DNA from: Candidatus Binataceae bacterium
GTDB taxonomy: Bacteria; Desulfobacterota; Binatia; Binatales; Binataceae
Length of the DNA stretch: 53,576 bases
Assembly (NCBI GenBank): GCA_035508495.1
Contig: DATJMX010000065.1
Coordinates: 1-53,576 of the forward strand
Reading direction: 5' to 3'
Shown piece after piece: positions 26,831 through 36,616 of this stretch. Position numbers and translations under genes: made by a program. Under the pieces are notes generated by a model. The model did not search any database. It had not been told where the DNA came from and was given only the letters and a program-made list of their open reading frames with translations. Numbering within the stretch: position 1 is the stretch's first letter; the number at the start of each line of letters is the position of its first letter.

Positions 26831-28037
26831 TTGTGATGCCGGGTTGCTTGAGGCCCGTTACCGCGAAGGCCATTGCGATGCGATGGTCTTCGTAGGTTTC
26901 GATTTCTGCGCCGTGGAGCGATGACGGCTCGATCTCGAGGCCGTCTTCGGTGCCGTGGACGCTGGCGCCAAGCCGCTTCAATTCTGTCACGAGCGCGTGG
27001 AGGCGGTCGCTTTCGTGATGGCGGATGAAGCCGACGCCGCGAATCTTTGTTGGCGACGAGGCGAACGGCGCGATCGCGGCGAGCGTCGCCACCATGTCGG
27101 GCATCGAGTTCATGTCGATGTCGATGCCGCTGAGGGTGCCGCTGCCTTCGATCTCGACGACGTTGTCGAGCCACGTCAGATTCGCGCCCATCTTTTCGAG
27201 CACACTGAGAAAGCCCGTGTCGCCTTGCACCGAATTCTTCGTCAGATGCGGGAGGCGGACGCGGCCTCCGACGAGCGCTGCCGCTGCCGCGAAGTAACTC
27301 GCGCTCGAGGCGTCAGGCTCGACGACGTAGCGCTGCGCGCGATACCACTGCCCGCCCGGCACCGTGATCTGATCTCCCGCCACCGTGCTCGTTGCACCCC
27401 ACGTCTCCATCACACGCAACGTCATGTCGATGAACGGCCGCGCCGCTTCGCCGATCACCGTGAGCTTGATGCCATGCGGCCACAGCGGGGCCGGCATCAG
27501 CATCGCGGACACGAACTGCGACGACAGGCGCGCATCGATCGTGGTTTGGCCGCCTTCGAAGCGATGCCGTGATGCGTCCACGATTATCGGCGGACAATTG
27601 TTGTCGCGTTCGCTGTAGATACTCGCGCCGAGCCGTTCCATTGCGTCGAGCAGCGGGCCGATCGGCCGCTGGCGCATCCGCTGATTGCCGTCGATTCGGT
27701 AGCGGCCTTCACCAAGTGTGAGCATCGCGACCAGGAAGCGCATCACGGTGCCCGCGCCGCCGATGTCGAGTTCGGCGCCGCGCGTTGGGATCATGCCGCC
27801 CTGGCCGCCGACCGTGATCCGCCGCGCCGCTTCGTCAATTTCGACGATGAAGCCGAGCGCGCGCAGCGCCGCCGCCATGTAGCGGGTGTCGTCGCTCAAA
27901 AGCGCGCGCTCGATCACGCTGCGGCCCTGCGCGATCGACGCAATCAGCATCGCGCGGTTGGTGATGCTTTTCGAGCCGGGTATTTCGACGGTTGCCGCGA
28001 TCGGCCTGTTCAGCGGTATGACTTCGAATCGATCCAA
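26760..28037 (-). CDS. aroA: 3-phosphoshikimate 1-carboxyvinyltransferase (EPSP synthase)
   Basis: The 425-residue enzyme joins PEP and shikimate-3-phosphate in the chorismate pathway. Visible motifs are P-G-S-K-S-I-T-N-R-A near the N-terminus, I-G-G-A-G-T-V-M-R-F-L (the PEP/glyphosate loop), R-M-R-Q-R-P-I-G-P-L-L, D-A-S-S-A-S-Y-F, the catalytic-Asp region D-M-V-A-T-L-A and E-x-Y-E-D-H-R-I-A-M. The glyphosate loop deviates from the classical L-G-N-A-G-T-A-M-R-P-L: Gly replaces Asn, and Phe replaces the Pro that is P101 in E. coli. Gene length is normal. No other shikimate gene is adjacent. Confidence 0.95.
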   Translation of the reverse strand: MDRFEVIPLNRPIAATVEIPGSKSITNRAMLIASIAQGRSVIERALLSDDTRYMAAALRALGFIVEIDEAARRITVGGQGGMIPTRGAELDIGGAGTVMRFLVAMLTLGEGRYRIDGNQRMRQRPIGPLLDAMERLGASIYSERDNNCPPIIVDASRHRFEGGQTTIDARLSSQFVSAMLMPAPLWPHGIKLTVIGEAARPFIDMTLRVMETWGATSTVAGDQITVPGGQWYRAQRYVVEPDASSASYFAAAAALVGGRVRLPHLTKNSVQGDTGFLSVLEKMGANLTWLDNVVEIEGSGTLSGIDIDMNSMPDMVATLAAIAPFASSPTKIRGVGFIRHHESDRLHALVTELKRLGASVHGTEDGLEIEPSSLHGAEIETYEDHRIAMAFAVTGLKQPGITIKDPGCVAKTFPDFFEKLASLSR

Positions 28038-28124
28038 CTAAGAGATGTCTCGTGGCGTTATTAGACGTGGAATCTTCAAAGGCAATGGATAGCAGGCGCT
28101 GATCGTCGATGCCAGCGAAGCGCC

Positions 28125-29162
28125 TCAATTGCCCTGCGGCACCGGCGGAAACGTCACTCTTCCCGCGATGATATCCTGCTCGGCGGACGTCGCGCGATCG
28201 ACGGCGGCGTGCGGAATCTTTGGCACGAGCGCATCGTTGAAGACGACGCGCACGAGGCCGTCCTTCATCCCATACTCGATCATCGCGGGATGAAATTTAT
28301 GGTCGCGCACCTCGGCCGCGATCTTCAAGAACGAAGCGGGAATGTCGGTGACGGCGCTCGCGAGGATTGTCCCAGGCATCACGGAGTTTTGATTGCGATT
28401 GGTGCCGAAAGCAAAAATCTGCGACTGTGCGGCAGCCTGGAACACGCCGAGGCCGGCCGCGTCAGCCTCGTGATAGAGCAGATCGGCGCGCTGGCTTACC
28501 TCGGCGAGCGCCGCCTCTTTCGCCGCGCCGACATCCTCGAAGTTGCCGATATAACTGATGAGGACCTTGCCGTCGGGGCGAGCCGAGATGAAGCCGCGCT
28601 TGTAACCATCGAAGGTGAAGCGGATCGACGGCAACTGGATGCCGCCGACGGCGCCGATCACGCCGGTCTTGGTCACGCCTCCCGCCAGTACGCCGAGTAC
28701 GTAGGCAGCCTCCTCGATCTTGAACGACAGCGACGCGACGTTGCTCGCCGAGCCGCTGCCTGACGTGATCACGAAGGTCGTATCGGGGAAAAGCTTCGCC
28801 ACTTTCAGCGCCGTGTCGGTGTACTCGAAGCCGTGGGCGAAGATCAGGTTGAAGCCGCGCGAGCCGAAATCGCGAAACGCGTCCTCGAAGTCCGCCGGCG
28901 ACGTGGTCTGCACCATCGCGGTTTCGGCGCCGAGATTCTTTTTGATCAATTGAAGACCTTCGAACGCCGATGCGTTCCATCCGGCGTCGCTGATCGGTCC
29001 TGGCGTGAGTAACGCGACTTTGAACGCCGCTGAAGAAGGCTGTGCGGGGGCCGTGCCGCTCGCGCGACATCCGGCGATAAAAAGCAACAGGAAGGAGAGC
29101 GCAGCCGCACAGAAAGCTGATTTTAGAGTCGGGAAATGCAACAAGTATCGCGCGTTAGCCAA
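28125..29162 (-). CDS. BMP/PnrA-family substrate-binding lipoprotein
   Basis: I place the start at TTG 29162 because AGGAAGAGG precedes it at ideal spacing and the longer frame runs into the divergent lytic transglycosylase gene. The 345-residue product has a lipoprotein signal peptide ending in the lipobox F-I-A-G-C. A Bmp domain follows: K-V-A-L-L-T-P-G-P-I-S-D-A-G-W-N, 'F-A-H-G-F-E-Y', I-G-A-V-G-G-I-Q-L-P and 'F-A-F-G-T-N-R-N-Q-N'. Relatives bind nucleosides for ABC transporters, but no transporter genes adjoin it here. Confidence 0.87.
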   Translation of the reverse strand: MANARYLLHFPTLKSAFCAAALSFLLLFIAGCRASGTAPAQPSSAAFKVALLTPGPISDAGWNASAFEGLQLIKKNLGAETAMVQTTSPADFEDAFRDFGSRGFNLIFAHGFEYTDTALKVAKLFPDTTFVITSGSGSASNVASLSFKIEEAAYVLGVLAGGVTKTGVIGAVGGIQLPSIRFTFDGYKRGFISARPDGKVLISYIGNFEDVGAAKEAALAEVSQRADLLYHEADAAGLGVFQAAAQSQIFAFGTNRNQNSVMPGTILASAVTDIPASFLKIAAEVRDHKFHPAMIEYGMKDGLVRVVFNDALVPKIPHAAVDRATSAEQDIIAGRVTFPPVPQGN

Positions 29163-29284
29163 TCTGTGCCTCTTCCTACAGAGTTCGCATTTGTTGACTA
29201 TCAGAGCAGACGGCTGTATTCGATATCTGGTCCTTCTATGCCGATGGGAAGGGATCCACGGCATTGGAGGTAGATCGTAAAGGT

Positions 29285-30382
29285 ATGATGAGCTTGCGGG
29301 GCGTTTCGAATTATCGGGGCAGGTTGCTGAAGATCGCCGGAGCAATGGCGCTCGGCGCGGCTCTGGTATTGACGCGCGCGATTCCCGGCTCCGCAGAAAC
29401 CAGTTTCCATTTCCCCGAACCGGTCGCGATTCAACCCAACGTACAATTCTGGGTTAACGTCTTCACCGAATACTCCGTTCGCGATTTTGTCCTCGTCGAT
29501 CGCGATAACGTCACGCAGATTTACCAGGTCTTCCATCTGCCCGGCGACGGCCAGCCGACGCGCGACGATATCGACTGGGTGAACGCGTATCTCAAGTCCA
29601 AGTACGGCGACATGCTGACGCAGCTCGGCAGCGGTCATCAGCCGAACACGTATGATGAGCGCCGCGTCGCCGCGATGTTCCAGGGCAAGTCCGTAAGTGC
29701 GTACCTTGAAGCCGCGCAGAATCTCCGGGTGCAGGAAGGCCTCAAGGAAAATTTCCGCCACGGCCTGCTGCGCAGCCGTTACTACCTGCCCACGATGGAG
29801 CGCATCTTCAAGAGCGCAGGATTGCCGCCTGAGCTGGTGACGCTCGCGCAGGTTGAGTCGGGCTTCGAAGGCGGCGCGCGCTCGGGAGCCGGCGCGGTCG
29901 GTATCTGGCAGTTCACGCGCGCCACCGGCAAGCAATATCTGAAGATTGGACGTTACCGTGATGAGCGCCTGAATCCAGTGCGCGAGACGATGGCGGCGGC
30001 GAAGCTGTTGCGCTCCAACTACGATCTGCTCGGCGACTGGCCGCTCGCGATCACCGCTTACAATTACGGCACCGGCGGAGTGGCTCGCGCAGCCGACGAA
30101 TGCAACGGCGATTACTGCAAGATCGTGAAGACCTACAGCGGGCCGCACTTCGGCTTCGCGGTTAAGAACTACTACGCGGAATTTCTCGCTGCCCTACAAG
30201 TGCATCAGCACGAAGAAGAGTTCTTTCCGGGCATCGAGGACGACGAAGCGGCGCCACCCAAGCCGATCAGCGAAGTGATCGCGCATCCTTCGAGTCATCA
30301 CTCGAAGAAGTCGTCAGTGCATCGCGCCGCGTCGCATTCGCGGCATCATCACAAGAAGATCCAGACCGCGCAGAACACCTGA
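29285..30382 (+). CDS. Lytic transglycosylase (SLT domain, MltD-like)
   Basis: The 365-residue exported protein has a signal peptide (hydrophobic stretch then P-G-S-A-E). An SLT catalytic domain (about 185-310) has the catalytic glutamate in L-A-Q-V-E-S-G-F, then G-A-V-G-I-W-Q-F and I-T-A-Y-N-Y-G-T-G-G-V. It cleaves peptidoglycan glycan strands with anhydro-muropeptide formation. The C-terminal ~60 residues are rich in His, Ser and Lys (S-H-H-S-K-K ... S-R-H-H-H-K-K), where MltD has LysM repeats; none is seen here. The start is ATG 29285 or 29288; GGAGG lies 14 bp upstream. Confidence 0.88.
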   Translation: MMSLRGVSNYRGRLLKIAGAMALGAALVLTRAIPGSAETSFHFPEPVAIQPNVQFWVNVFTEYSVRDFVLVDRDNVTQIYQVFHLPGDGQPTRDDIDWVNAYLKSKYGDMLTQLGSGHQPNTYDERRVAAMFQGKSVSAYLEAAQNLRVQEGLKENFRHGLLRSRYYLPTMERIFKSAGLPPELVTLAQVESGFEGGARSGAGAVGIWQFTRATGKQYLKIGRYRDERLNPVRETMAAAKLLRSNYDLLGDWPLAITAYNYGTGGVARAADECNGDYCKIVKTYSGPHFGFAVKNYYAEFLAALQVHQHEEEFFPGIEDDEAAPPKPISEVIAHPSSHHSKKSSVHRAASHSRHHHKKIQTAQNT

Positions 30383-30425
30383 ACTGCAGAGCCCCTCACC
30401 GTTCACTACAAATCGTCGATCGTTC

Positions 30426-31097
30426 TCAGCCGCGCGAACTCGCGTCGGCGACCCTGGTGTGCGGGCTGACCGCGCGATAGCTTGGGCGCTCGCGCAGCCG
30501 CTTCAGGTATGCCGCCGTGCGGGGAAAAGCCGTGAGATCGAAGTTATCGACCTCGAGCACCATCGCCAGCGGCGTGTATGCCGCATCGGCTAGCGAGTAC
30601 TGTCCGCAGACGTACTCGCCGTCGTGCGCGAGAACCTTCTCGATGTAGGGCAGATCGCGATTGCGCAGCGTCTCGCGGCCTTTCTCCATCTGCTCGGCGT
30701 TGCGCTTCGCGGGCTCGCTCCAGTACGGCATCCAGATCGGAGGCAAGCTGCCCGCCAGCAGCGCCTCGTCGGCGAATTGCTCGGTGAGCCTCACCATCAT
30801 CCGCTCGACGGGATCGGCAGGCAGCAAGCTCGGCGTCGGAAAGCGATCTTCGAGATATTCATCGATCACGGTCGAATCGAAAACCACGCGGCCGTCGTCG
30901 TCCTCGATATACGGCACCTTGCCCAGCGGATGCATCGCGAGCATCTCGGGCGGCTTCTTCCAAAGATTGCCCGGCGGAAGATTTTCGATGCGATACTTGA
31001 GACCCTTCTCCTCGAGCACGATCTTGGTCTTGCTGGCGTGCGTCGAGCGCAGCGTGCCCCAGGGATAGTCGCGTTCGGTAGTGTAGAGTACGATCAT
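30426..31097 (-). CDS. Glutathione S-transferase family protein
   Basis: The 223-residue protein has an N-terminal thioredoxin-like domain with L-G-K-V-P-Y-I-E-D-D and D-S-T-V-I-D-E-Y-L (the glutathione-binding cis-Pro and Ser). A helical C-terminal domain contains 'Q-Y-S-L-A-D-A-A-Y-T-P'. Such proteins conjugate or isomerise electrophiles or act as stringent-starvation-type regulators. ATG 31097 follows GGAGAAATCAC. The longer upstream frame overlaps the divergent glnE and lacks family similarity. Confidence 0.88.
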   Translation of the reverse strand: MIVLYTTERDYPWGTLRSTHASKTKIVLEEKGLKYRIENLPPGNLWKKPPEMLAMHPLGKVPYIEDDDGRVVFDSTVIDEYLEDRFPTPSLLPADPVERMMVRLTEQFADEALLAGSLPPIWMPYWSEPAKRNAEQMEKGRETLRNRDLPYIEKVLAHDGEYVCGQYSLADAAYTPLAMVLEVDNFDLTAFPRTAAYLKRLRERPSYRAVSPHTRVADASSRG

Positions 31098-31182
31098 GTG
31101 ATTTCTCCTCGCGCGGGCGCGCTCCGAGCTTAGCACCGTCGGATGGCGCCGAGAATTCGCTCGAGGCAGATTACTCTGATCG

Positions 31183-34143
31183 ATGGCACAACGGGCGGCG
31201 ATAGCATCCGATCTCAGCGGACTCGCGGATCGATTCCGCGGCGCGCTCGGCAACCAGCGGCTCGCGAGCCGCGCGATCGCGTCGGTTGCGTCGCGTGCGC
31301 CCGACGAGCGCCTTGCAATCGCATCGGGGCTTCGTCTGGGGGAGCAATCGCCCGCTGGTCTGAAAAAGCTCCTGCTCACGCGCCAGCTCGCCGACGATCT
31401 CTTCTTCTGCCTCGGCTCGTCGGAGCTCATTGGGGTCGAGCTAAGTTCGATAGGCTCGGAGTGGGCGACGGATTTTCTGCGGGCGAACGAAGAATCATGC
31501 GATTCGCTGATCGAATCGATCGTATTCGAACCTCCGCACTTTGACGACCGGCGCAGCGCGGCCCAGGCCATCGCGGCCTTCAAGCGGCGGATGTTTATTC
31601 GCATCGCGATCGGCGACTTGCTCGATCGTCTGACGGTCGCGGAGACGGCGCGTGCGATGTCGGCGCTGGCCGACGAATGTATCCGTGCGGCCTACGCCGC
31701 GGCGCTCGATTTGCTCGGCGATCGCGGCAAGACCGTGGGCAAATTCTGCGTGCTGGCGATGGGCAAGCTTGGCGCCTGCGAGCTCAACCTCAGCTCGGAC
31801 ATCGACCTGATCTATCTGCACGAGGCGACCGCCGATCAGAACGCGCTCGAAGCCGCCGCGCGCCTGGCCGAATTGATTACCGAGCTTCTTGCCGCTGGCT
31901 CCTTTCGCGTTGACATGCGGTTGCGCCCCGGCGGCCGTTATTCACCGCTTGTTACGACACTCAACGGCGCGCTGGAATTTTATGAGAGCCTTGGGCAAAC
32001 CTGGGAACGCGCCGCGCTGCTCCGCACGCGGCCGGTCGCGGGCGCGCTCGACGTCGGCCGCGAGTTGCTCAAGGAGCTGACGCCGTTCATATATCGGCGC
32101 TACCTCGACTTCGACACGCTGCGCCAGCTTCGCGCGATGAAGCGGCAGATCGAGGCCGAGCTGCGCGATCCCGCCATGATCGAGCGCAACATCAAGCTCG
32201 GTCGCGGCGGAATTCGCGAGCTCGAGTTCATCGTGCAAGCGCTGATGCTGATCTACGGCGGCCGCGATCCGCGCCTTCGAACCGAGCAAACGTTCCTCGC
32301 GCTGCAACGGCTCGAGACCCACGGCTATGTCCCTGCCAACCGCGCGCGGCAACTTGCCGATGCCTACTCGTTTTTGCGCGATACGGAACACAAGCTGCAG
32401 GTGATCGCGGGATTGCAGACCCATGTGCTGCCCAGTGAACCGGCGGCGATGCGTGCGCTCGCGGCGCGGCTCGGGCTCGGCAAGGACTACGATGCGATCG
32501 CGCGGCTCAACGCGCGGCTCAAGCAGCATCGCGATTTCGTCGCGACGCAGTTCCGCGAGACTCTCGCTGGCGGCGAAGATATCGAGGTCTCGAGCGCGGT
32601 CTCGCCCACGGCGCGTGCGGCATGGGAAGCAGCGCTCGATCCCGCCTCCTCACGCCGTCAGCTCGAAGAGCTGGGATTCGCAGTGGCCAAGGAAAGCTCG
32701 CGTCATCTGCTGATGCTCGCGCGCGAGCCCGAGCATGTGCATTCGAGCCCGCGCCGCCGCGAGCTTGTCGATCAACTCGGGCCGCTGATGCTCGATGAAA
32801 TCGCGCGGCTTCCCGACCCCGATCTAGCGCTGAAGAACCTGGCCGATTTCATCGCGTCAGTTGGCGCGCGCACCTCGTTCCTCGCGCTCTTGGAGCAGCA
32901 TCCGGCGACACGGCGGATCCTGCTCCGGCTCTTCGCCTCGAGCGCGTACCTCTCGACGATTTTCATTCGTCATCCTGACATGCTCGACACTCTCGTCAGG
33001 TCGGATATCGCGCGCCCGCGGCGCACCACGCAGGAATTGCGCGACGAGGTGCGCGAGCTCACCGCGGCCAGCGCCGACTTCGAGAGCAAGCTCGATGCGC
33101 TGCGCGTCTTTCGCCATCAGGAATTTCTGCGAATTTCGATCGCCGATCTCGCCGGCGATCTCGACATCGAACAAGTCGAATGCGAGCTCACCGCGCTGGC
33201 CGAGGCGGTGCTGACTCAGGCGCTCGAAATCGCGCGTGCCGAAACCGCGCTCAGATTCGCCATCCCGCCGACGCTCAAGATGTGCACGATCGCGATGGGC
33301 CGGCTTGGTGCGAGCGAGATGTCGTATAACTCGGACCTCGATCTGATCTTCGTCTTCGACGATCGCGACGAGTCCGCCGACAGCCGCGAGGTCGCCGCGC
33401 GGCTCACGCAGAAGCTGATCGCGGTGCTCGAATCCCGCACGCGGGAGGGCTATGCCTACAAGCTCGATCTGCGGCTGAGACCTTCGGGCAACGCCGGCCC
33501 GCTTGTGACGTCGCTGGAAAGCTTCCGCGAGTATCATCGCAAGAGTTCCGCGGTGTGGGAGCGGCAGGCGCTGGTGCGCGCGCGCGTGGTCGCGGGCGAC
33601 GATGAACTAGCTGCGGCAGTCGAAAGCGCGCGCGAGGAATTCGTCTTCGGCCACTCGCTCACTGATAGTGAAGTCACCGAGATCCACGCGATGCGCATTC
33701 GGATGGAGCGCGAAATCGGTTACGAGAACGGCAGCCATCTCAATATCAAGCAGGGTCCCGGCGGACTCGTCGATGTCGAGTTCCTGGCCCAGATGCTCGC
33801 GCTGCGCTACGGAGTACGCGATCCGGAACTGCGGCTGCGCGGCACGATTAAGATGATTTCGAAACTCGAGCAAGCCGGAATCATGGCAGCGCATGACGCG
33901 GGGATCCTGCGCGAGGGCTACCGGTTTTTATCGCGGCTCGAAAATCGGCTGCGCATCGAAAGCGATCAGCCGGCGTGGGCCGTTCCGACCGATCCTGCCG
34001 CGCTGGGACCGCTCGCGCGGCGCATGGGATTCGAAGGCGCCAATGGCGCCGACCAGTTACTTTCCGAGCTATTGCATCGCCGCGCGAGGATCCGTGCGAT
34101 CTTCGAGCATCAGTTTGCCCGCGAACTGTCCGCGCAACACTAA
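31183..34143 (+). CDS. glnE: Bifunctional glutamine synthetase adenylyltransferase/deadenylase
   Basis: The 986-residue enzyme adds or removes AMP on glutamine synthetase in response to PII, tuning nitrogen assimilation. It has two nucleotidyltransferase modules. The N-terminal one carries G-K-L-G-A-C-E-L-N-L-S-S-D-I-D-L-I-Y (deadenylase half), and the second G-R-L-G-A-S-E-M-S-Y-N-S-D-L-D-L-I-F (adenylylase half). Each is followed by 'R-L-R-P-G/S-G' and G-G-I/L-R/V-E/D-x-E-F helical domains. Length is typical (E. coli 946). It converges on the TonB-receptor gene with only 6 bp between stops. No glnA or glnB is in the window. Confidence 0.95.
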   Translation: MAQRAAIASDLSGLADRFRGALGNQRLASRAIASVASRAPDERLAIASGLRLGEQSPAGLKKLLLTRQLADDLFFCLGSSELIGVELSSIGSEWATDFLRANEESCDSLIESIVFEPPHFDDRRSAAQAIAAFKRRMFIRIAIGDLLDRLTVAETARAMSALADECIRAAYAAALDLLGDRGKTVGKFCVLAMGKLGACELNLSSDIDLIYLHEATADQNALEAAARLAELITELLAAGSFRVDMRLRPGGRYSPLVTTLNGALEFYESLGQTWERAALLRTRPVAGALDVGRELLKELTPFIYRRYLDFDTLRQLRAMKRQIEAELRDPAMIERNIKLGRGGIRELEFIVQALMLIYGGRDPRLRTEQTFLALQRLETHGYVPANRARQLADAYSFLRDTEHKLQVIAGLQTHVLPSEPAAMRALAARLGLGKDYDAIARLNARLKQHRDFVATQFRETLAGGEDIEVSSAVSPTARAAWEAALDPASSRRQLEELGFAVAKESSRHLLMLAREPEHVHSSPRRRELVDQLGPLMLDEIARLPDPDLALKNLADFIASVGARTSFLALLEQHPATRRILLRLFASSAYLSTIFIRHPDMLDTLVRSDIARPRRTTQELRDEVRELTAASADFESKLDALRVFRHQEFLRISIADLAGDLDIEQVECELTALAEAVLTQALEIARAETALRFAIPPTLKMCTIAMGRLGASEMSYNSDLDLIFVFDDRDESADSREVAARLTQKLIAVLESRTREGYAYKLDLRLRPSGNAGPLVTSLESFREYHRKSSAVWERQALVRARVVAGDDELAAAVESAREEFVFGHSLTDSEVTEIHAMRIRMEREIGYENGSHLNIKQGPGGLVDVEFLAQMLALRYGVRDPELRLRGTIKMISKLEQAGIMAAHDAGILREGYRFLSRLENRLRIESDQPAWAVPTDPAALGPLARRMGFEGANGADQLLSELLHRRARIRAIFEHQFARELSAQH

Positions 34144-34149
34144 AGGCCA

Positions 34150-36249
34150 TCATTCGAACGTCAGTTTGATTCCGCCGGCGAAGGTGAAGCTCGGCGCGCG
34201 AAATCCGATGGCCTCGAAATAACTGCGATCGAGCATGTTCGTGAACTTGATGAAGGCCTCCTCGTTGTGAACGTGCCATGCCGGAACGCCGGCGGCGTAC
34301 GACGCGACCGCGTCGACGCGGTTGTACGCCTGTAGATTTTGAACCATTCCCTCCTGATTGAGGTCGTCGCGATCGCCGACGAAGATGTAGCGTACGTTCG
34401 CGGTTACGCGATCGCGCGGCAGGAATCCCAGCGGGAACTGGTATTGGAGCACTGATGCCGCCGAGTACTTCGGCACCCGAAGCGGTTGCGCCGTCGAGCC
34501 GCTATTGTCGACGTGCGTCTCATCGAGGATCGTGACGTAGCCGCTGAAACTAAGGCCCTTCATCGGTGTGACCGCAGGAACGATCTCGACGCCCTGGGTA
34601 TCGACGCGCGCAGCGTTGCCGGCGGTCGAGAAGTCCGGCGCGATGTTGGTTGGGATCGTGACAATCTCGTTGTGAATGCGCCGCGAGAAGTATGTTGAAG
34701 TCAACGATCCCCATTCACCGAAAGTTGTGGTGAATCCGCCATCATATTCGCTGGAAATTTCGGGCGACAAATTGGGATTTCCGAAACCCGGGAAGTACAG
34801 CTCGTCGAATGACGGCGCGCGAAACCCTTCACTGTAGCTGCCGCGCAGTGTCGTCCAGAATTTTGGCAGCGGAATCGCGACCGACCATGACGAACTTTCC
34901 TCGTCGCCGAACGAGCTGTTGCCGTCAACGCGAAATCCACCGGTGGCGAGCAGGTGACCGTCGAAGAAACTGCCCTCCTGTTCGAGGTAGCCCGCATATT
35001 CCTGGCGGCGCGCGTTGAAGTCACTTATCGACGGAGGCCCGAAGACAGGATCGTCGAATACGCTGGTGGATCGCGCCCATCGATCCTTGAAATCGAAACC
35101 GAGGAGCGTGCGAAAGCCCTCCAGATCGATCCCGAGGAACTTGCGAGAACTATCGAACCAGGTGATGAGCCCCTCGATATTGCCGCCGCGAATTTCTTCC
35201 GGGATGTGATCGACTTCGTTTTGTTGGTTGCCAAAATACGGCGTCGAGTTGTCGCGGATATCGTTGCGCACGAACGAGGTGAACGAGCGCAGCATGAAGT
35301 GCTCGTTGAAATGATGCTCGATCTCACCCTTGAAGAGCATGAACTCGCCGCGCTGATGCGCATTCGGATTGAGCGGCGATCCAAGCGCAATCGAAAACGT
35401 CGGCAGGCTTACGTTCGAGCGGATGTAGCGCGCAAAACCGCGGAACGTCGTCTTGTCGCTCAGGTGATAATCGAGCCTGAGCGATCCTGACAGGTTGTCT
35501 GAGTTATCGTTAACGAGACGGTAGCCCTCGGTCGAGAAGTATGAGATCGCCGCCGAGTAGCCGAGCTTCTCGTAGGACCCATTCAACGTCGCCTGCTGCA
35601 GCTCCGATGCGCGCGTGCCGCCTTCGGAAAGGAACGTTGCCTTGGCGGGACCCTCACCTTCCTGCGAAAGCACGTTCACTACGCCGCCGATCGCCTGCGA
35701 GCCATAGAGCGCGCCGCCCGCGCCGCGCAGCACTTCGATTCGATCGACGTTGTCCGTCGTCAGGTTCGCCATGTCGAAAGCGCCGGTGGTGCCGGTGTTA
35801 ACTTCGACGCCATCGATCAGGATGAGCGTCTGCGAGGATGACGCGCCGCGAATCGACACGTCGCTTTCCGTTCCCGGCGATCCGAGCTGCGTGACGATTA
35901 CGCCCGGAACCTCGCGCAACGCGTTCGCCGCCTGCTGGATCTTCTGATCGTTAATCTGCTTGTCGGTAACGACGCTGAGCGTGGTGCCGATATCGGCGAG
36001 CGGCTGCGCGATTCGCGTCGCCGTGACGACCAGCTGCGAGAGCTGCTTCTCGCCAGGCTTCGCCTGCGTGCTCGCTTTCTGACCGCCGCTGCTCTTCGAA
36101 GAGCCAACGGCTTTGCCTGCGGCTTTCGCATTGCCCGGTTGCGCGGGCGTTGTATTGCTCGCAGCGGGAGGATCGGCAAAAGCCCATCGTGCGCCCGCGC
36201 AAACAAGGAGTGAACCTAGAATAACTGCCAGAAATGATGATCGAGCCAT
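34150..36249 (-). CDS. btuB: TonB-dependent cobalamin receptor, BtuB-like
   Basis: The 699-residue outer-membrane receptor has a signal peptide (A-R-W-A-F-A-D), an Ala/Lys/Ser linker and a TonB-box-like L-V-V-T-A-T-R near residue 73. The plug domain (A-L-R-E-V-P-G-V-I-V, S-I-R-G-A-S-S, 'D-R-I-E-V-L-R-G', 'G-G-V-V-N-V') is followed by a 22-strand-type barrel ending in aromatic 'F-T-F-A-G-G-I-K-L-T-F-E'. A cobalamin riboswitch lies directly upstream and cobinamide salvage genes flank it. Vitamin B12 or other corrinoids are therefore the likely ligand. Confidence 0.92.
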   Translation of the reverse strand: MARSSFLAVILGSLLVCAGARWAFADPPAASNTTPAQPGNAKAAGKAVGSSKSSGGQKASTQAKPGEKQLSQLVVTATRIAQPLADIGTTLSVVTDKQINDQKIQQAANALREVPGVIVTQLGSPGTESDVSIRGASSSQTLILIDGVEVNTGTTGAFDMANLTTDNVDRIEVLRGAGGALYGSQAIGGVVNVLSQEGEGPAKATFLSEGGTRASELQQATLNGSYEKLGYSAAISYFSTEGYRLVNDNSDNLSGSLRLDYHLSDKTTFRGFARYIRSNVSLPTFSIALGSPLNPNAHQRGEFMLFKGEIEHHFNEHFMLRSFTSFVRNDIRDNSTPYFGNQQNEVDHIPEEIRGGNIEGLITWFDSSRKFLGIDLEGFRTLLGFDFKDRWARSTSVFDDPVFGPPSISDFNARRQEYAGYLEQEGSFFDGHLLATGGFRVDGNSSFGDEESSSWSVAIPLPKFWTTLRGSYSEGFRAPSFDELYFPGFGNPNLSPEISSEYDGGFTTTFGEWGSLTSTYFSRRIHNEIVTIPTNIAPDFSTAGNAARVDTQGVEIVPAVTPMKGLSFSGYVTILDETHVDNSGSTAQPLRVPKYSAASVLQYQFPLGFLPRDRVTANVRYIFVGDRDDLNQEGMVQNLQAYNRVDAVASYAAGVPAWHVHNEEAFIKFTNMLDRSYFEAIGFRAPSFTFAGGIKLTFE

Positions 36250-36379
36250 GAACTCCTCCGCGTTCGTGCGCTTTCAACGCGGCGGAGTGATCGGGCGAAA
36301 AAAATCCGACCCCTCGCGGATGAGGAATCGGGTTTCGAGGGGCATCGCGCCCGCGCAACCCTCCCCGCGGAAGGCGACA

Positions 36380-36530
36380 CCTAAAGCACGGCCGGTCTCC
36401 TGACTTGGGGATCATCCTCGGGTCCGCCTTCCCGCCGAAGCAGTGGCTTGATGGACCTTCGTCTCCCGTTACAGTTGCGGGGCAGCGCCGGATTCTCACC
36501 GGCTTCCCGTACACCGTGCGAGGCAATAGT
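36380..36530 (-). promoter_or_regulatory. Cobalamin (AdoCbl-type) riboswitch upstream of btuB
   Basis: On the minus strand the conserved core is plain: GGGAAGCCGGTGAGAATCCG at the 5' side, then GCGCTGCCCCGCAACTGTAA. A variable arm and GTCAGGAGACCGGCC at the 3' side follow. P1 pairs 36514-36519 with 36386-36391 (GCACGG/CCGTGC). The element sits 131 bp before the btuB-like start, and a 3' expression platform in that gap would shut the receptor gene down when corrinoid is plentiful. It does not precede cobU, which lies on the opposite strand. Confidence 0.95.
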
Positions 36531-36616
36531 TACGTTCAACCGCGCCATCAGTCAATGAGCAGCAAGCGACGCGCGAAATTTTCACGCGCAATCGCTATCG
36601 CGTATGCTGAATCGCG

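Noticed and set aside
29163..29345. Longer N-terminus for the BMP lipoprotein
   Set aside because: It would put 61 non-hydrophobic residues before the lipoprotein signal peptide and overlap the divergent transglycosylase gene; TTG 29162 has an ideal ribosome site.
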